Origin: a virus
Direction: 5' to 3' (one strand)
Virus record (IMG/VR): IMGVR_UViG_3300048592_000315
Coordinates: 1 to 41,351 of that record
Length of the DNA: 41,351 nt
This document shows, piece by piece, positions 30,959 through 38,476 of the stretch. Every line of letters begins with the position of its first letter. Within the stretch, counting starts at the first letter, position 1. The notes under the pieces are model-generated. The model was not told the origin of the DNA, searched no databases, and saw only the letters and a program-made list of their open reading frames with translations. The translations under genes and the position numbers were made by a program.

Positions 30959-31125
30959 TGCAGATCCTCCCAATGCGTATCAGGCAACTGCGGCTCAGGG
31001 CCGGTCGCCGTGGTGGTCCAGAGACCTTGCCACCACGCCTTGATCTCCGCCCACAAAGGGAGACCCGCCCCATCGCCAGGAGCCTGGGCGACACTCCTGT
31101 CGGGGAGTTGCGGGGGGCGGGTCAT
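30955..31125 (-). CDS. Small early phage protein, 56 residues
   Basis: A short frame, MTRPPQLPDRSVAQAPGDGA, followed by LPLWAEIKAWWQGLWTTTAT, with stop overlapping the next GTG by four bases and the ATG overlapping the upstream stop by four bases (ATGA). It fills the gap between two early genes and is too short for most automatic calls. Trp-rich central segment. No family recognised. Confidence 0.65.
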   Translation of the reverse strand: MTRPPQLPDRSVAQAPGDGAGLPLWAEIKAWWQGLWTTTATGPEPQLPDTHWEDLQ

Positions 31126-31433
31126 TTGAACAACTCCGACAGCCGTCCGGGGCGGGGTTGTTCTTCGGCCTTATCGAAAGCCCCGCTTGCGACGTACAGA
31201 TGAGTCGTGATCCCCTCTGCGCATTGGCGGGACTCAAGCCCGTGAATACCGCGACGCGAATAAACAACCATGTTCACTGCGCGAGATCTCCCCCGCCCTC
31301 GCTGGTACGGATCACCCCGCCCCGGCTCCCTGAAATCCACGCCCGGTGCCAGCACCAGCACGCCATCTGCCCTTACCCGGACGGGCGGAAGGTCGCCGCG
31401 CTGCCGCGTTACCATTCGGCTGAATATGTTCAC
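31122..31433 (-). CDS. Early phage protein downstream of the cro terminator
   Basis: A 103-residue protein from GTG at 31433. AGAGGGGG lies four bases upstream, a strong ribosome binding site that decides the start over a longer frame to 31574. The protein has a basic, Arg- and Gly-rich middle (GRGDPYQRGRGRSRAVN). It is the first gene after the intrinsic terminator at 31505-31530 and could act in antitermination or replication control, but no family is recognised. Confidence 0.65.
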   Translation of the reverse strand: MNIFSRMVTRQRGDLPPVRVRADGVLVLAPGVDFREPGRGDPYQRGRGRSRAVNMVVYSRRGIHGLESRQCAEGITTHLYVASGAFDKAEEQPRPGRLSELFK

Positions 31434-31504
31434 AGAACCCCCTCTGCTGCTGGTTTCGTGGTCTTGTCGGTAGACGCGCCTCGCTGATTCCGCACCGCCA
31501 GCCC

Positions 31505-31530
31505 AAAAAAAAGCCCGCCGATAGACGGGC
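31505..31530 (-). terminator. Intrinsic terminator downstream of cro
   Basis: On the minus strand GCCCGTC, loop TATC and GGCGGGC form a 7-bp stem with one G-T wobble, followed by eight T residues. It lies 50 bases after the cro stop and before the replication genes, similar in position to a lambda tR1. Read-through or antitermination would be needed for lytic gene expression. Confidence 0.9.
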
Positions 31531-31579
31531 GCAAGTTCTGGGGGATTTGCGATGACAAATGGGGGAATCTGCATGGGTG

Positions 31580-31816
31580 TCAGGCCCGCTTCCGCTTCGT
31601 GCCGCGCAGGAAGGCCCAGTCCACGTCAGGGCGGATGTCCTCGCAGGTCAGCGAGCTGCCGGACTCACGCTCAAAGGCGATCGCCAGCGATTCGCCGAAC
31701 TTCTGGCCAGTGGAAACGGCCTTGCGGATATAGCCGACTGATGTGCCGCAGCGCTTGGCAAAAGCCTGCTGGTCGGCCGGATCCAGTGCATTCAGGTAGT
31801 CGAGTAGTTTGCTCAT
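31580..31816 (-). CDS. Cro-like regulator (YdaS family)
   Basis: A 78-residue protein MSKLLDYLNALDPADQQAFA with KRCGTSVGYIRKAVSTG, the helix-turn-helix of YdaS/Cro-type phage proteins. The ATG at 31816 is chosen because it directly follows the operator/promoter region. It is divergent from the repressor and first gene of the leftward lytic transcript. It should bind the same operators and favour lytic growth. No Shine-Dalgarno sequence precedes the start; the predicted transcript begins near 31818, so translation may be leaderless. Confidence 0.83.
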   Translation of the reverse strand: MSKLLDYLNALDPADQQAFAKRCGTSVGYIRKAVSTGQKFGESLAIAFERESGSSLTCEDIRPDVDWAFLRGTKRKRA

Positions 31817-31824
31817 GCGGCGGA

Positions 31825-31852
31825 GTATTACCCAAGGGTAACATGTTTGCAA
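31825..31852 (-). promoter_or_regulatory. Leftward lytic promoter for cro
   Basis: On the minus strand TTGCAA at 31847-31852 and TAATAC at 31825-31830 are separated by 16 bp. Operator O1 overlaps the -10 element and O2 touches the -35. Predicted start near 31818, only two bases ahead of the cro ATG. Confidence 0.7.
31828..31841. promoter_or_regulatory. Operator O1
   Basis: TTACC-CAAG-GGTAA, inverted repeat with 5-bp arms. It overlaps the -10 of the leftward promoter. It is the best-matched member of the operator group in the cI-cro interval. Confidence 0.75.
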
Positions 31853-31865
31853 TACCTGCGGGACA
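31852..31865. promoter_or_regulatory. Operator O2 (imperfect)
   Basis: ATACC-TGCG-GGACA. The left half matches the consensus; the right half is degenerate. Centre lies 24 bp from O1 and 15 bp from O3. It may be a weaker site filled cooperatively. Confidence 0.5.
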
Positions 31866-31894
31866 TTTACCTTTTGGTATTGGTGCCGGATAGT
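31866..31894 (+). promoter_or_regulatory. Predicted rightward promoter for the repressor
   Basis: TTTACC at 31866-31871 and GATAGT at 31889-31894 with 17 bp spacing. Predicted transcription starts near 31901, immediately before the repressor ATG at 31902. This would give a leaderless message, as for lambda cI from PRM. Both elements are imperfect. Confidence 0.45.
31867..31880. promoter_or_regulatory. Operator O3
   Basis: TTACC-TTTT-GGTAT, a good match to the group consensus TTACC-N4-GGTAA. It overlaps the predicted -35 of the rightward repressor promoter. Confidence 0.68.
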
Positions 31895-31901
31895 CGCGCG
31901 C

Positions 31902-32315
31902 ATGGACATTGGTTCGATTCGTCGGAAGAACCTGGCGGACCTGATCGCTGACCGTTACCACGGGCGTCAGAGCGAATTCGCGGACGCTGTAAAACGCCAG
32001 CCGGACTACATCAGCCGGCAGATCAGCGGCACGAAAGGCTTCGGCGAGAAACTAGCCCGAAGCTATGAGCAGATCCTGCACCTGCAGGCCGGCTTCTTTG
32101 ATCGAGCACCTGCCGAGTCCTGCCGAGAAGCACCGCCTCCCCGCTATGTCGACATCGCCGCTGACGACTACCCTGCCCTGCTCGCCCAGCGGGTGCGCGG
32201 ATGGGATGAAGCCCAGCAGCTCGCCCTGCTGAACTTCGTGGAGACCATGAACGCGGCCCACCTCGAACGGCCGTCGCGGCTACGCAAAGCCCCCGCGCCC
32301 CACAAACCGAAATAA
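31902..32315 (+). CDS. Short CI-like lysogeny repressor without a peptidase domain
   Basis: A 137-residue protein. Residues 1-65 form a phage-repressor-type HTH domain (NLADLIADRYHGRQSEFADA, then QPDYISRQISGTKGFGEKLA). The C-terminal half is helical with no S24-type Ser/Lys self-cleavage motif, so RecA-stimulated autocleavage is not expected. Divergent from the Cro-like gene across three operators. It should repress the leftward promoter and probably the second promoter at 33.75 kb. No ribosome binding site precedes the ATG. Confidence 0.82.
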   Translation: MDIGSIRRKNLADLIADRYHGRQSEFADAVKRQPDYISRQISGTKGFGEKLARSYEQILHLQAGFFDRAPAESCREAPPPRYVDIAADDYPALLAQRVRGWDEAQQLALLNFVETMNAAHLERPSRLRKAPAPHKPK

Positions 32316-32330
32316 GCCCGAGGCGAGACC

Positions 32331-33125
32331 ATGCTCATCGAGTTCCTCCCGATACTCATTGTCTGCGCCTTAGTCTGGCTGGCAGTCCGGGCGGGGCTGA
32401 AACGACGGGACAGCAATGAGGCGGCCCCAGGTGTAACAATCACCATCAGCTACGGCGACGACAGCAACGACAACTGGGAAGGGAGCTTCTGGGATGTCGC
32501 AGAGCCACGGTCGGTCTCAGCGCAGCTGCGGATCGCGTATACGGATGGCAAAGGCAACGACACCACCCGCAGCATCAGGGTTCGCCAGTTCGGCGAGTGC
32601 GCTGATCACGTATTGATCATGTCCCACTGCCTGCTACGCGATGCCACCCGCACCTTCCGGTCAGACCGGATCCGGGAATGCATCGATGAAGAAACCGGGG
32701 AGGTCGTGGGCGACGTGGCCGCATACCTGCGGCACAAGTACGAGACATCACCAGACCGGTCGCTCGACCGCCTAGCCGCGGATGAAATCGACACGCTCCG
32801 AGTGTTGCTGTACGTGGGGAAGGCCGATGGTCAGCTAAAAGCCGCCGAAAAGGCCATCATCAGGGAAACCTGCATCCAGATCGCGGGCGATACCCGGCTC
32901 ACGGATGACGCAATCGACAGGATCTTCAAGGAGCTGCGCCAGCCGAGCGTGCACGCCTTCAAAATCGCGGTTGGGCGCGTCGCCAAGCAGGGTGAGCACA
33001 AGGGCGCTATCCTGTTGAGCGCAGCCGAGAGGATGGTCGCCACTCAGAAGACGGTGCACGCTGCAGAGGCCGAGGCATTGGAATACATGCGCTCGCGCTT
33101 CACTGCTCGAGCCGCTCGCCAGTAA
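32331..33125 (+). CDS. Membrane-anchored WYL-like / TerB-domain protein (lysogenic cargo)
   Basis: A 264-residue protein. Residues 5-22 are one hydrophobic anchor. Residues about 62-135 (LRIAYTDGKGNDTTRSIRV, MSHCLLRDATRTFRSDRI, ECIDEETGEVVGD) resemble a WYL-type ligand-binding module. Residues about 155-255 (LRVLLYVGKADGQLKAAEKA) resemble TerB. GAGG precedes the ATG. It follows the repressor in the same direction and before the second operator, so it should be expressed in the lysogen. A role in superinfection exclusion or host stress sensing is inference. Confidence 0.72.
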   Translation: MLIEFLPILIVCALVWLAVRAGLKRRDSNEAAPGVTITISYGDDSNDNWEGSFWDVAEPRSVSAQLRIAYTDGKGNDTTRSIRVRQFGECADHVLIMSHCLLRDATRTFRSDRIRECIDEETGEVVGDVAAYLRHKYETSPDRSLDRLAADEIDTLRVLLYVGKADGQLKAAEKAIIRETCIQIAGDTRLTDDAIDRIFKELRQPSVHAFKIAVGRVAKQGEHKGAILLSAAERMVATQKTVHAAEAEALEYMRSRFTARAARQ

Positions 33126-33142
33126 GCCAGGAAGGTCACGAG

Positions 33143-33658
33143 ATGTCATTACGCGCGTGCAAAGACTGTGGCGGCCAAGTCTCAACCGATGCCGCGACCT
33201 GCCCCGCCTGCGGCAAACCACAGAAGCGGACACCGATCGGGTGCGGCGGCGGCCTGGTGCTGATGGTGCTGGTGGCGTGGCTGGCATCAGCCATCGTCCG
33301 GTCAGTGGGCGATCAGCCAGAGCCAACACCACAGAAAGCCTCGGTGAATCAGAAGGCGGATCAGGTCGAGCAAGCACCGGCAAAGAGGCCCGACGCCGAA
33401 CAGAAGAAGCTCGATGAGTTTGTCCGGTCTTCCATCAAGGCGGGCGCATTCTCGAAGGTCGAATGCCGGTCGCTCGGCGGCACCGTTGGCGTCACGCCAA
33501 CCTTCATGGCCAGCGCATTCGAGATGAAGGAAAAGCTGCTCACCGCCGTCTGGGCGAAGTGTTTCCCCCCTGCGCAGTTGGCCGTCCTGCGACTGGTCGA
33601 CAGCCGAACGAATCGCGAGGTCGGTACCTTCGTTCCAGGGCGTCTCGACCTCGACTGA
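33143..33658 (+). CDS. Zinc-ribbon membrane protein (lysogenic cargo)
   Basis: A 171-residue protein. N-terminal zinc ribbon Cys6, Cys9, Cys20, Cys23 (ACKDCG and TCPACG), a transmembrane segment at about 34-53 (GCGGGLVLMVLVAWLASAIV), a Pro/Lys/Gln-rich linker, then a C-terminal domain of unknown fold. It is second cargo gene after the repressor and probably co-expressed with the WYL/TerB protein. A partner role in exclusion is plausible, unproven. Confidence 0.72.
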   Translation: MSLRACKDCGGQVSTDAATCPACGKPQKRTPIGCGGGLVLMVLVAWLASAIVRSVGDQPEPTPQKASVNQKADQVEQAPAKRPDAEQKKLDEFVRSSIKAGAFSKVECRSLGGTVGVTPTFMASAFEMKEKLLTAVWAKCFPPAQLAVLRLVDSRTNREVGTFVPGRLDLD

Positions 33659-33734
33659 TCTGACGGGCGCTATCAGCCCGAACTGGTAAGAAACCCCCTA
33701 CACGTTGCCCTCGGCAAACCTGCACGCAAATACA

Positions 33735-33748
33735 TTACCTGCGGGTAT
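33735..33748. promoter_or_regulatory. Operator O4
   Basis: TTACC-TGCG-GGTAT. Same pattern as the cI-cro operators and located 25 bp (centre to centre) before O5. It immediately precedes the -35 element of the second rightward promoter. Confidence 0.72.
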
Positions 33749-33776
33749 TGACTCCATGTTTACCTGCCGGTAAAGT
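33748..33776 (+). promoter_or_regulatory. Second repressor-controlled promoter, rightward
   Basis: TTGACT at 33748-33753, 17 bp spacer, TAAAGT at 33771-33776. O5 covers the spacer and -10 while O4 abuts the -35, so bound repressor should block it. It faces a run of about 20 genes that ends in the integrase. Confidence 0.75.
33760..33773. promoter_or_regulatory. Operator O5
   Basis: TTACC-TGCC-GGTAA, a perfect 5-bp-arm inverted repeat (6 bp with flanking T and A). It overlaps the -10 region of the second promoter. Confidence 0.78.
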
Positions 33777-33903
33777 CCCCTCCATGCCTGCCGTCTGCCC
33801 CTGTTCCGGGGTTGGATCCAGGCGGTGGCGAGTGGAGACGACTGCATTGGCTGGCCCGGCCGTTCTCCACAGGGCACCACTCAACCATCACAAGGAGACG
33901 ACT

Positions 33904-34422
<519 letters not shown>

Positions 34423-34431
34423 GTCAACGTC

Positions 34432-35145
34432 ATGAAACTTGATCTTGAAGCGATAACTATCGACGGCGGCACTCAGTCCCGAAAACAACTGAACGAGCAG
34501 ACCGTTCAGGAATACACAGATGCCATGCGAGAGGGCATGACATTCCCGCCCATCATCGTTTTCCACGACGGGTCAACGCACTGGCTGGCGGACGGGTTCC
34601 ACCGCTTCATGGCTGCGCGGGCCGCAAACATATCTTCGCTGGAAGCAGCCGTTCACCAGGGTTCCCGTCGTGAAGCCGTGCTCTACAGCGTCGGCGCGAA
34701 TGCATCCCACGGCCTGCCGCGCACGAACGCCGACAAGCGCCGCGCCGTGACCCTGCTGTTGCAGGATGAGGAATGGGCCGCGTGGTCGGACCGGGAGATA
34801 GCGCGGCGGTGCTGTGTCTCCAAGACGTTCGTTAACGGGGTTCGGGAATCCATACTGGCAACGGTTGCCAGTATGCCCGCCGAGCGCACCTTCACACACC
34901 ACAAAACCGGCACCGAGGCGACCATGCGCACAGAGAATATCGGGCGGTCGGGTGGATCTGACAGCGTCGAGCGCGAGGCTGCACTGCCGACGCCACTGCC
35001 ACAGCAAATCGTCCACAAGTCACGAGGCGTGGCTCTCGGCTACGCGCAAAAGGCAATCACATGCCTTAAGGAAATCCCAGGTAACGACGGCCTGCGCCAA
35101 GAGGCGCTTGATGATGTCGCGCGCTGGATAGATCACAACCGATAG
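34432..35145 (+). CDS. ParB/sulfiredoxin-fold DNA-binding protein, first of tandem pair
   Basis: A 237-residue protein. Residues about 24-90 include YTDAMREGMTFPPIIVFHDG and HWLADGFHRFMAARAAN, the ParB/Srx nuclease-like core with D-G-x-H-R. An HTH-like segment (SDREIARRCCVSKTFVNGV) lies about 117-138. In phages such proteins bind DNA or serve as CTP- or ATP-using switches or nucleases; substrate is not visible. It precedes a second ParB-like gene by 11 bases. Confidence 0.83.
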   Translation: MKLDLEAITIDGGTQSRKQLNEQTVQEYTDAMREGMTFPPIIVFHDGSTHWLADGFHRFMAARAANISSLEAAVHQGSRREAVLYSVGANASHGLPRTNADKRRAVTLLLQDEEWAAWSDREIARRCCVSKTFVNGVRESILATVASMPAERTFTHHKTGTEATMRTENIGRSGGSDSVEREAALPTPLPQQIVHKSRGVALGYAQKAITCLKEIPGNDGLRQEALDDVARWIDHNR

Positions 35146-35156
35146 GAGCATGAATC

Positions 35157-35945
35157 ATGTCGATTCCGAAACTTCAACGCACGAAGAATTACTCGCAGTT
35201 TTTCTACACCAAGGAAAACCGGGACGTCGATATTTTGCACCTCAAGCCGCAGCACAAGGCGCTGCGCGAAAGCATGCAGCAGTATGGCTTTCTGCCGGCT
35301 TTCCCTTTGATGGTGCGAACCCAAAATGGGCGGTTTGCTGTGGTTGACGGGCAGCACCGACTGACGTTCGCGAAAGAGCTTGGACTGGAGGTGTTCTTTG
35401 TCGTCGATGACAAAGACGTGGATATTTCCGCAGTCAATCAGGCTCAGGCTAATTGGTCACCGAAAGACTACGCGAACAGATGGGCCCACGCTGGGCGAGC
35501 GGACTATGTGGAAGCGATAGCTTTTGCCACCGAATACGGTGCCCCGCTGGTTCTTGCATTTGCAATGCTCGCCGGGACAACAACCAGCGGCAACATCATG
35601 TGGCGATTCAAGGATGGAACGTACCAAATAAAGGCCAGGGAATTGGCCCACCGCGTCATGTCAATCTACCGCGATCTAACGGAAGTAAACAGCAAAGCGA
35701 AGGGCGCTCGCCTGATTGAAGCACTGTGGGCCTGCTGTCACGTCGACTATTTCGATGAAAGCAGACTCGTCGAGACGGTTTCGCGCCGCCCAGGCTTGCT
35801 GTCGCAAGCCGGTACCCGTGACGCCTACCTCGATGCCTTGGCGGAGATTTATAACTTTGGGCGAAAAGCCAAAGCCCCCCTGAGATTCGACGCAGAACAG
35901 TCAATGAAGAAGCGGCGGGATAGCTTCGGCAAGTCGACCACGTGA
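35157..35945 (+). CDS. ParB-like nuclease/DNA-binding protein, second of tandem pair
   Basis: A 262-residue protein with PAFPLMVRTQNGRFAVVDGQ and HRLTFAKELG, again a D-G-Q-H-R ParB signature. A GGAG ribosome binding site precedes the ATG. The C-terminal half is helical, with KAKGARLIEALWACCHVDYF. AT content appears higher than in neighbouring genes, hinting at a separate origin. The two ParB-like proteins share the fold but little sequence. They may form a two-component switch or act in partition/regulation; this is inference. Confidence 0.82.
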   Translation: MSIPKLQRTKNYSQFFYTKENRDVDILHLKPQHKALRESMQQYGFLPAFPLMVRTQNGRFAVVDGQHRLTFAKELGLEVFFVVDDKDVDISAVNQAQANWSPKDYANRWAHAGRADYVEAIAFATEYGAPLVLAFAMLAGTTTSGNIMWRFKDGTYQIKARELAHRVMSIYRDLTEVNSKAKGARLIEALWACCHVDYFDESRLVETVSRRPGLLSQAGTRDAYLDALAEIYNFGRKAKAPLRFDAEQSMKKRRDSFGKSTT

Positions 35946-36169
35946 TGGTCGAGCAGTCCCAGACCTGCCCGCACTGCGACGGCTTTGGAGTCGCCATTCA
36001 TCCGGCCTGGGCGGCGTTCTATGCCAACGTTCGCGCCAACCCATTCCAGCCCGCCTCGGCAGCGGCAGCCTGGTGGCGGGCGAATGATTGCCCGCAGGAC
36101 GTCAACGGCAATCTGATGCTGCCTCCGCAGGAAGTGCCCTGCTGCTGCCGATCGCAGGTCGCCGCGTGA
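35945..36169 (+). CDS. Small DnaJ-type zinc-motif protein
   Basis: A 74-residue protein from ATG at 35945, overlapping the upstream stop by one base (TGATG). It has CPHCDGFGV (a C-x-x-C-x-G-x-G zinc motif), Trp-rich centre and QEVPCCCRSQ near the end. Zinc-binding is likely. An alternative GTG start is one codon earlier. Confidence 0.7.
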   Translation: MVEQSQTCPHCDGFGVAIHPAWAAFYANVRANPFQPASAAAAWWRANDCPQDVNGNLMLPPQEVPCCCRSQVAA

Positions 36170-36394
36170 ATGCCATCACTCCGGCATCGATGGCACGCCA
36201 TCAGCCCGTTCCGGTCGATCTGCCGCCGGTGCGGTCTCGTGCGCACCCGGTATCCAGTCAAGCGGCGGGCAGTGACGCACTACCACCACCCAAACCGCTA
36301 CCAGTTGCCCATCAGACCCGATTGCAGCGGCGTCTGGCCAGACGGATGGGAGCCGGAGCACCGCGCCCGCCTCGAGCGAAAGGAGTCTCCATGA
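36170..36394 (+). CDS. Small zinc-ribbon-like phage protein
   Basis: A 74-residue basic protein with SICRRCGLVR, a single CxxC pair, in a His/Arg-rich setting. The ATG follows the upstream stop immediately and its own stop overlaps the next ATG (ATGA). These overlaps choose this frame over the longer overlapping frame at 36088-36507. Confidence 0.65.
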   Translation: MPSLRHRWHAISPFRSICRRCGLVRTRYPVKRRAVTHYHHPNRYQLPIRPDCSGVWPDGWEPEHRARLERKESP

Positions 36395-36507
36395 GCATCT
36401 GGATCATCACTGCACTGGCCTGCCTGGTGCTTGGCTTTGCTGCCGGGGCGCTCTGGTCAACTGTCAAGGAATCCTTGACAGCTGCCTGTGTGGAGATCGA
36501 GCAGTGA
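36391..36507 (+). CDS. 38-residue membrane peptide
   Basis: MSIWIITALACLVLGFAAGA followed by LWSTVKESLTAACVEIEQ: one N-terminal membrane span and a short acidic tail. ATGA overlap with the upstream gene and GTGA overlap with the downstream gene. It is the C-terminal portion of a much longer out-of-register frame, so usual callers may miss the correct start. Confidence 0.65.
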   Translation: MSIWIITALACLVLGFAAGALWSTVKESLTAACVEIEQ

Positions 36508-36797
36508 ACCGCCTCAACGACGCACTGGCCCAGTCGCCGCGCTTCGATGGCGAGGTCTACCAGCACGCGATGGACTTCAGCCGGCTGAAGGGTCAGATCC
36601 TGCGCGTGTACCAGCTCATGCGCGATGGGCGATGGCGCACGCTGGATGAGATTGCCAGGGCAACGGGTGATCCGGTTGCCAGTGTTTCGGCTCAATTACG
36701 TCACCTGCGTCGCCCCCGATTTGGCACCCACATCGTCAACCGGCGATCACGTGCAGGCGCGCTGTTTGAGTATCAGCTTGATCTGCGAGGGGAGTAG
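36504..36797 (+). CDS. Winged-helix DNA-binding protein
   Basis: A 97-residue protein from GTG, overlapping the upstream stop. RWRTLDEIARATGDPVASVS then AQLRHLRRPRFGTHIVNRR is a winged-helix pattern. Likely a regulator of the accessory operon or of replication genes. No family name assigned. Confidence 0.78.
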   Translation: MNRLNDALAQSPRFDGEVYQHAMDFSRLKGQILRVYQLMRDGRWRTLDEIARATGDPVASVSAQLRHLRRPRFGTHIVNRRSRAGALFEYQLDLRGE

Positions 36798-36799
36798 CG

Positions 36800-37669
36800 G
36801 TGCAACACCTCCACCATAGCCGACAATTGGCGCTGACTTACATGAAGGCGATCGCGGGTGGCCAGCTCTCCCATGAACAGCGGAGATATATAGATCGCGC
36901 GATCGACCTGCATCGAGCGTCGATTAAGTTTTTACTACCAGATGGTGGGCGGCTCTTTGACGACCTTGAGCTACGCGCGCTCGGTGAGGCCGTGCCCTTG
37001 AAGCTGCCGTTCCCTTGCGTCGCGCTCGAATACCGCGTCAGCCGACAACGTGCACCTGGGGAGCCTGCTGTCATAGTAAACGGTAGATCGCTTTACGAAG
37101 ATAACAGCTTTGTGGTTGCGCCCAAGCGCGTTGTGTACGCCAGTCAGATGGGCGATACCATACTGGTAGATGTTGCCTTCTGGACGAGCCACGACAACAG
37201 TTGGAGACTGCTTCCGACGTGCGCGATTCCTGTTCACGGATACCTACTGCGACAGCATCCTTCGCCCACTGGCCGGCCCGGAATCGCAGTTGTAACAACC
37301 GACCCCAGAATCCCGAACAGTGCCTATTCGGATGAGGTCGGTGCGTTGCTCTGCTTCCTGAACGCACTGCAATGCGCCAATGTCCACACTGCCCTCAGCC
37401 CGCGGCGGGTCGCCGTCCGGCACGCGAAGGCCGCGCTCCAATTCGACGACTACCACATTCTGACGGTGGAGGTCCCGTCACGACCGGGGGCGGGGACTGG
37501 GGCGGGTCATGAGCACCGTTCTCCCCGAGAACATCTCCGGCGCGGACACATCAGGCGCCTAGCCGACGGGCGGCGAGTGTGGGTGAACGCCACAGTGGTT
37601 GCTTCGGGCCAGGGCAGCGGGAAGGTAGGCAAGGCCTACGCACTCTCGCAATCACGGCAAGGAAACTGA
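36800..37669 (+). CDS. Conserved phage protein with C-terminal HRSPREHLRRGHIRRL motif
   Basis: A 289-residue protein from GTG, with GGGGAG five bases upstream. The N-terminal 200 residues have LPFPCVALEYRVSRQ and LLCFLNALQCANV. The C-terminal basic block HRSPREHLRRGHIRRLADGR and RVWVNATVVASG is the segment I recall from phage hypothetical proteins in Pseudomonas-type phages. It could bind nucleic acid. No enzymatic motif recognised. Confidence 0.78.
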   Translation: MQHLHHSRQLALTYMKAIAGGQLSHEQRRYIDRAIDLHRASIKFLLPDGGRLFDDLELRALGEAVPLKLPFPCVALEYRVSRQRAPGEPAVIVNGRSLYEDNSFVVAPKRVVYASQMGDTILVDVAFWTSHDNSWRLLPTCAIPVHGYLLRQHPSPTGRPGIAVVTTDPRIPNSAYSDEVGALLCFLNALQCANVHTALSPRRVAVRHAKAALQFDDYHILTVEVPSRPGAGTGAGHEHRSPREHLRRGHIRRLADGRRVWVNATVVASGQGSGKVGKAYALSQSRQGN

Positions 37670-37670
37670 C

Positions 37671-38114
37671 ATGACCGAACTCGCCGCAATCCTGCAGATA
37701 CATCCCGCCTATCTGCGCGAGCTGCTGCAACTCCCGGACGGCGCGACGCTCGACCGCATAGAGGTGCCCCACGATCGGGCCGGGCTGCTCGAGCTTCGCA
37801 TTCGTGGAGCGGGGTGGCCTACGGTGCCTGGCGAGATGCTGACTCGCACGACAGGGACAGTGACGGTGCTCCGCGATGCCGAGGGGCGCGAGGTGGCACG
37901 GACGGTCGACTGGGGATTGCCACGTCAGACCGCGACGCCCGCGAAAGCAGAACCGCTCACCCTTACTGCTGCCGATGTCATCGAAGGACTCGCACAGGAT
38001 CTGTACGAGGCCGAAACCGTCGATGGCGAGTGGCCAGAAGGCACCCAGACTGATCAGGTGGAATACCGGCGCCTGATAAAGCTGGCCGGTGATCTGAGGG
38101 CGCTGCACCCATGA
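37671..38114 (+). CDS. Phage accessory protein, unknown function
   Basis: A 147-residue acidic protein with ILQIHPAYLRELLQLPDGAT and ADVIEGLAQDLYEAETVDGE. It starts two bases after the upstream stop (TGACATG) and overlaps the DUF7694-like gene by four bases (ATGA). Mixed alpha/beta character. No family recognised. Confidence 0.7.
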   Translation: MTELAAILQIHPAYLRELLQLPDGATLDRIEVPHDRAGLLELRIRGAGWPTVPGEMLTRTTGTVTVLRDAEGREVARTVDWGLPRQTATPAKAEPLTLTAADVIEGLAQDLYEAETVDGEWPEGTQTDQVEYRRLIKLAGDLRALHP

Positions 38115-38476
38115 GCTTCAAGGTCCCCGAGACATTCCGCGTTCGGCGAGGACCGCTCGCCACACATGACACCGCTGGCAATAACGGTTTGTTCCTGATC
38201 CCGGGGCCGCGCAACCAGCAGCTCCTGGTGATCGCCAGCGATGGCATGGGCTGGGAGCATGTCAGCGTGTCCTTGGGAAAGCGCTCGCCGTACTGGGATG
38301 AAATGTGCGCGATCAAGAATCTGTTCTGGGGCCCGGACGATTGCGTGGTGCAGTACCACCCAGCCAAATCGGAGTACGTGAACAACCACGAGTATTGCCT
38401 GCACCTGTGGCGTCCTGTGGACGGAGCCGGGCTGCCGCGGCCTCCTTGCTACCTGGTCGGAGTGGTCGCGCCATGA
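38111..38476 (+). CDS. DUF7694-like phage protein
   Basis: A 121-residue protein: LLVIASDGMGWEHVSVSLGK, RSPYWDEMCAIKNLFWGPDD, VVQYHPAKSEYVNNHEYCLH and LWRP. The WEHVSVS...YW.EM...K.LFW...D.VVQYHP pattern is that of DUF7694 in phage accessory operons. Biochemical role unknown. It overlaps both neighbours by four bases. Confidence 0.85.
   Translation: MSFKVPETFRVRRGPLATHDTAGNNGLFLIPGPRNQQLLVIASDGMGWEHVSVSLGKRSPYWDEMCAIKNLFWGPDDCVVQYHPAKSEYVNNHEYCLHLWRPVDGAGLPRPPCYLVGVVAP

Noticed and set aside
31122-31433. Lambda N-like antiterminator
   Set aside because: The Arg-rich patch is internal and no box-B-like hairpin was recognised beside the cro terminator; kept as unknown.
36088-36507. 139-codon frame as one protein
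   Set aside because: Only its last 38 codons fit the coupled gene chain; the earlier part is a shadow of 35945-36169 and 36170-36394.
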